5,796 nt of DNA from JALZAA01 sp036005605 (lineage in GTDB: Bacteria; Actinomycetota; Acidimicrobiia; IMCC26256; JACDBD01). Position numbers and translations under genes: made by a program. The notes under the pieces were generated by a model, which saw only the letters and a list, made by a program, of their open reading frames with translations, ran no database searches and had not been told where the DNA came from. Positions 5,458 through 5,796 of this stretch are shown one piece after another. Every line of letters starts with the position of its first letter. Position 1 is the stretch's first letter. The stretch is from NCBI GenBank assembly GCA_036005605.1, contig DASYQJ010000044.1:1-5796 (forward strand), in the 5' to 3' direction.

Positions 5458-5796
5458 AAGGCGAAGAGCTCGATGGGCTCGTCGAATCCCTTCAGCAGGC
5501 GCCGCCCTGCGGGGTCGAACGTCAACGGTGCGTGGGCCGTCTCGGCGCGCTCGCGCAGGTCGGCGGTCACCAGGACCTCGTTGGGGACGGCCATGTCGGC
5601 GATCCTCGACGCCAGGTTCACGACCGGCCCGTAGTAGTCGCCACCTCGACTCAAGATCTCACCGACAGCGAGTCCACCCCGCGGGGTCACATTCGATTCT
5701 GATTCCGCAAAGCGATCGACGAGCGCGAGGGCGATCTCGCACGCGTCCTGGGGATCCAAAGCGACGAACATCACCTCGTCACCAATCAGCTTCACG
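5445..5796 (-). CDS. Class III adenylate cyclase catalytic domain, C-terminal part (5' partial)
   Basis: The gene enters from the right edge and ends at TGA 5447-5445. The in-frame GTG at 5795 encodes the Val of a conserved strand and is not the start. Counting from it, KLIGDEVMF (2-10) gives the adenine-specifying Lys2 and the second metal-binding Asp6. GGDYYGPVVNLASRI (51-65) gives the adenine-specifying Asp53 and the transition-state residues Asn60 and Arg64, at the standard spacing of 4. The end, GRRLLKGFDEPIELFAL, is the usual close of the domain. The residues visible are complete for making cAMP from ATP, and the Lys/Asp pair argues against a guanylate cyclase. The first metal Asp and any N-terminal sensor, HAMP or membrane region lie outside the window. 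No C-terminal domain follows the catalytic one. Confidence 0.9.
   Translation of the reverse strand, partial: VKLIGDEVMFVALDPQDACEIALALVDRFAESESNVTPRGGLAVGEILSRGGDYYGPVVNLASRIADMAVPNEVLVTADLRERAETAHAPLTFDPAGRRLLKGFDEPIELFALRRP

Noticed and set aside
1..5796. CRISPR arrays, tRNA or rRNA genes, insertion sequences, attachment sites
   Set aside because: No regularly spaced repeats, no RNA-gene signatures, and no transposase, integrase or terminal inverted repeats were seen by eye on either strand.

Overview
The window is high-GC DNA with bacterial gene layout (tight spacing, a 4-nt start/stop overlap, GTG starts). The gene families point to an actinobacterium: an OxyR/MSMEG_5819-like PPOX domain of the F420-binding class, a thiolase-fold protein paired with a stand-alone DUF35 protein, a family III CoA-transferase and a class III adenylate cyclase. 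No taxonomic marker is present, so the assignment is inference.

Layout, left to right. (1) Positions 1-773, + strand: the 3' part of a gene fusing the C-terminal part of a zinc-type quinone reductase to a PPOX/flavin- or F420-binding domain. (2) Positions 774-1066: a gap holding no convincing intact gene; it may hold a frame-broken HNH-nuclease remnant. (3) Positions 1067-4987, - strand: a compact three-gene operon, transcribed right to left: a thiolase-fold protein lacking the nucleophilic cysteine, a DUF35 zinc-ribbon/OB-fold protein, and a 749-residue protein made of two CaiB/BaiF CoA-transferase domains in tandem. (4) Positions 4988-5081: a 94-bp divergent control region with a 16-bp inverted repeat and a 14-bp near-identical direct repeat. 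(5) Positions 5082-5444, + strand: a small two-helix membrane protein of unknown function. (6) Positions 5445-5796, - strand: the C-terminal part of a class III adenylate cyclase that runs off the right edge.

The most interesting unit is the - strand operon. The first gene looks like a thiolase but has Met where thiolases have the catalytic Cys. It keeps two tyrosines spaced like the acid-base pair of the steroid side-chain aldolase Ltp2, and it sits directly next to the DUF35 partner type that Ltp2 needs. The simplest model is an Ltp2-like retro-aldolase complex (thiolase fold plus DUF35) that cleaves a beta-hydroxyacyl-CoA, with a tandem CoA-transferase that moves CoA to or from an acid in the same pathway. 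The substrate cannot be read from the sequence; steroid- or terpenoid-like acids are a guess from the relatives.
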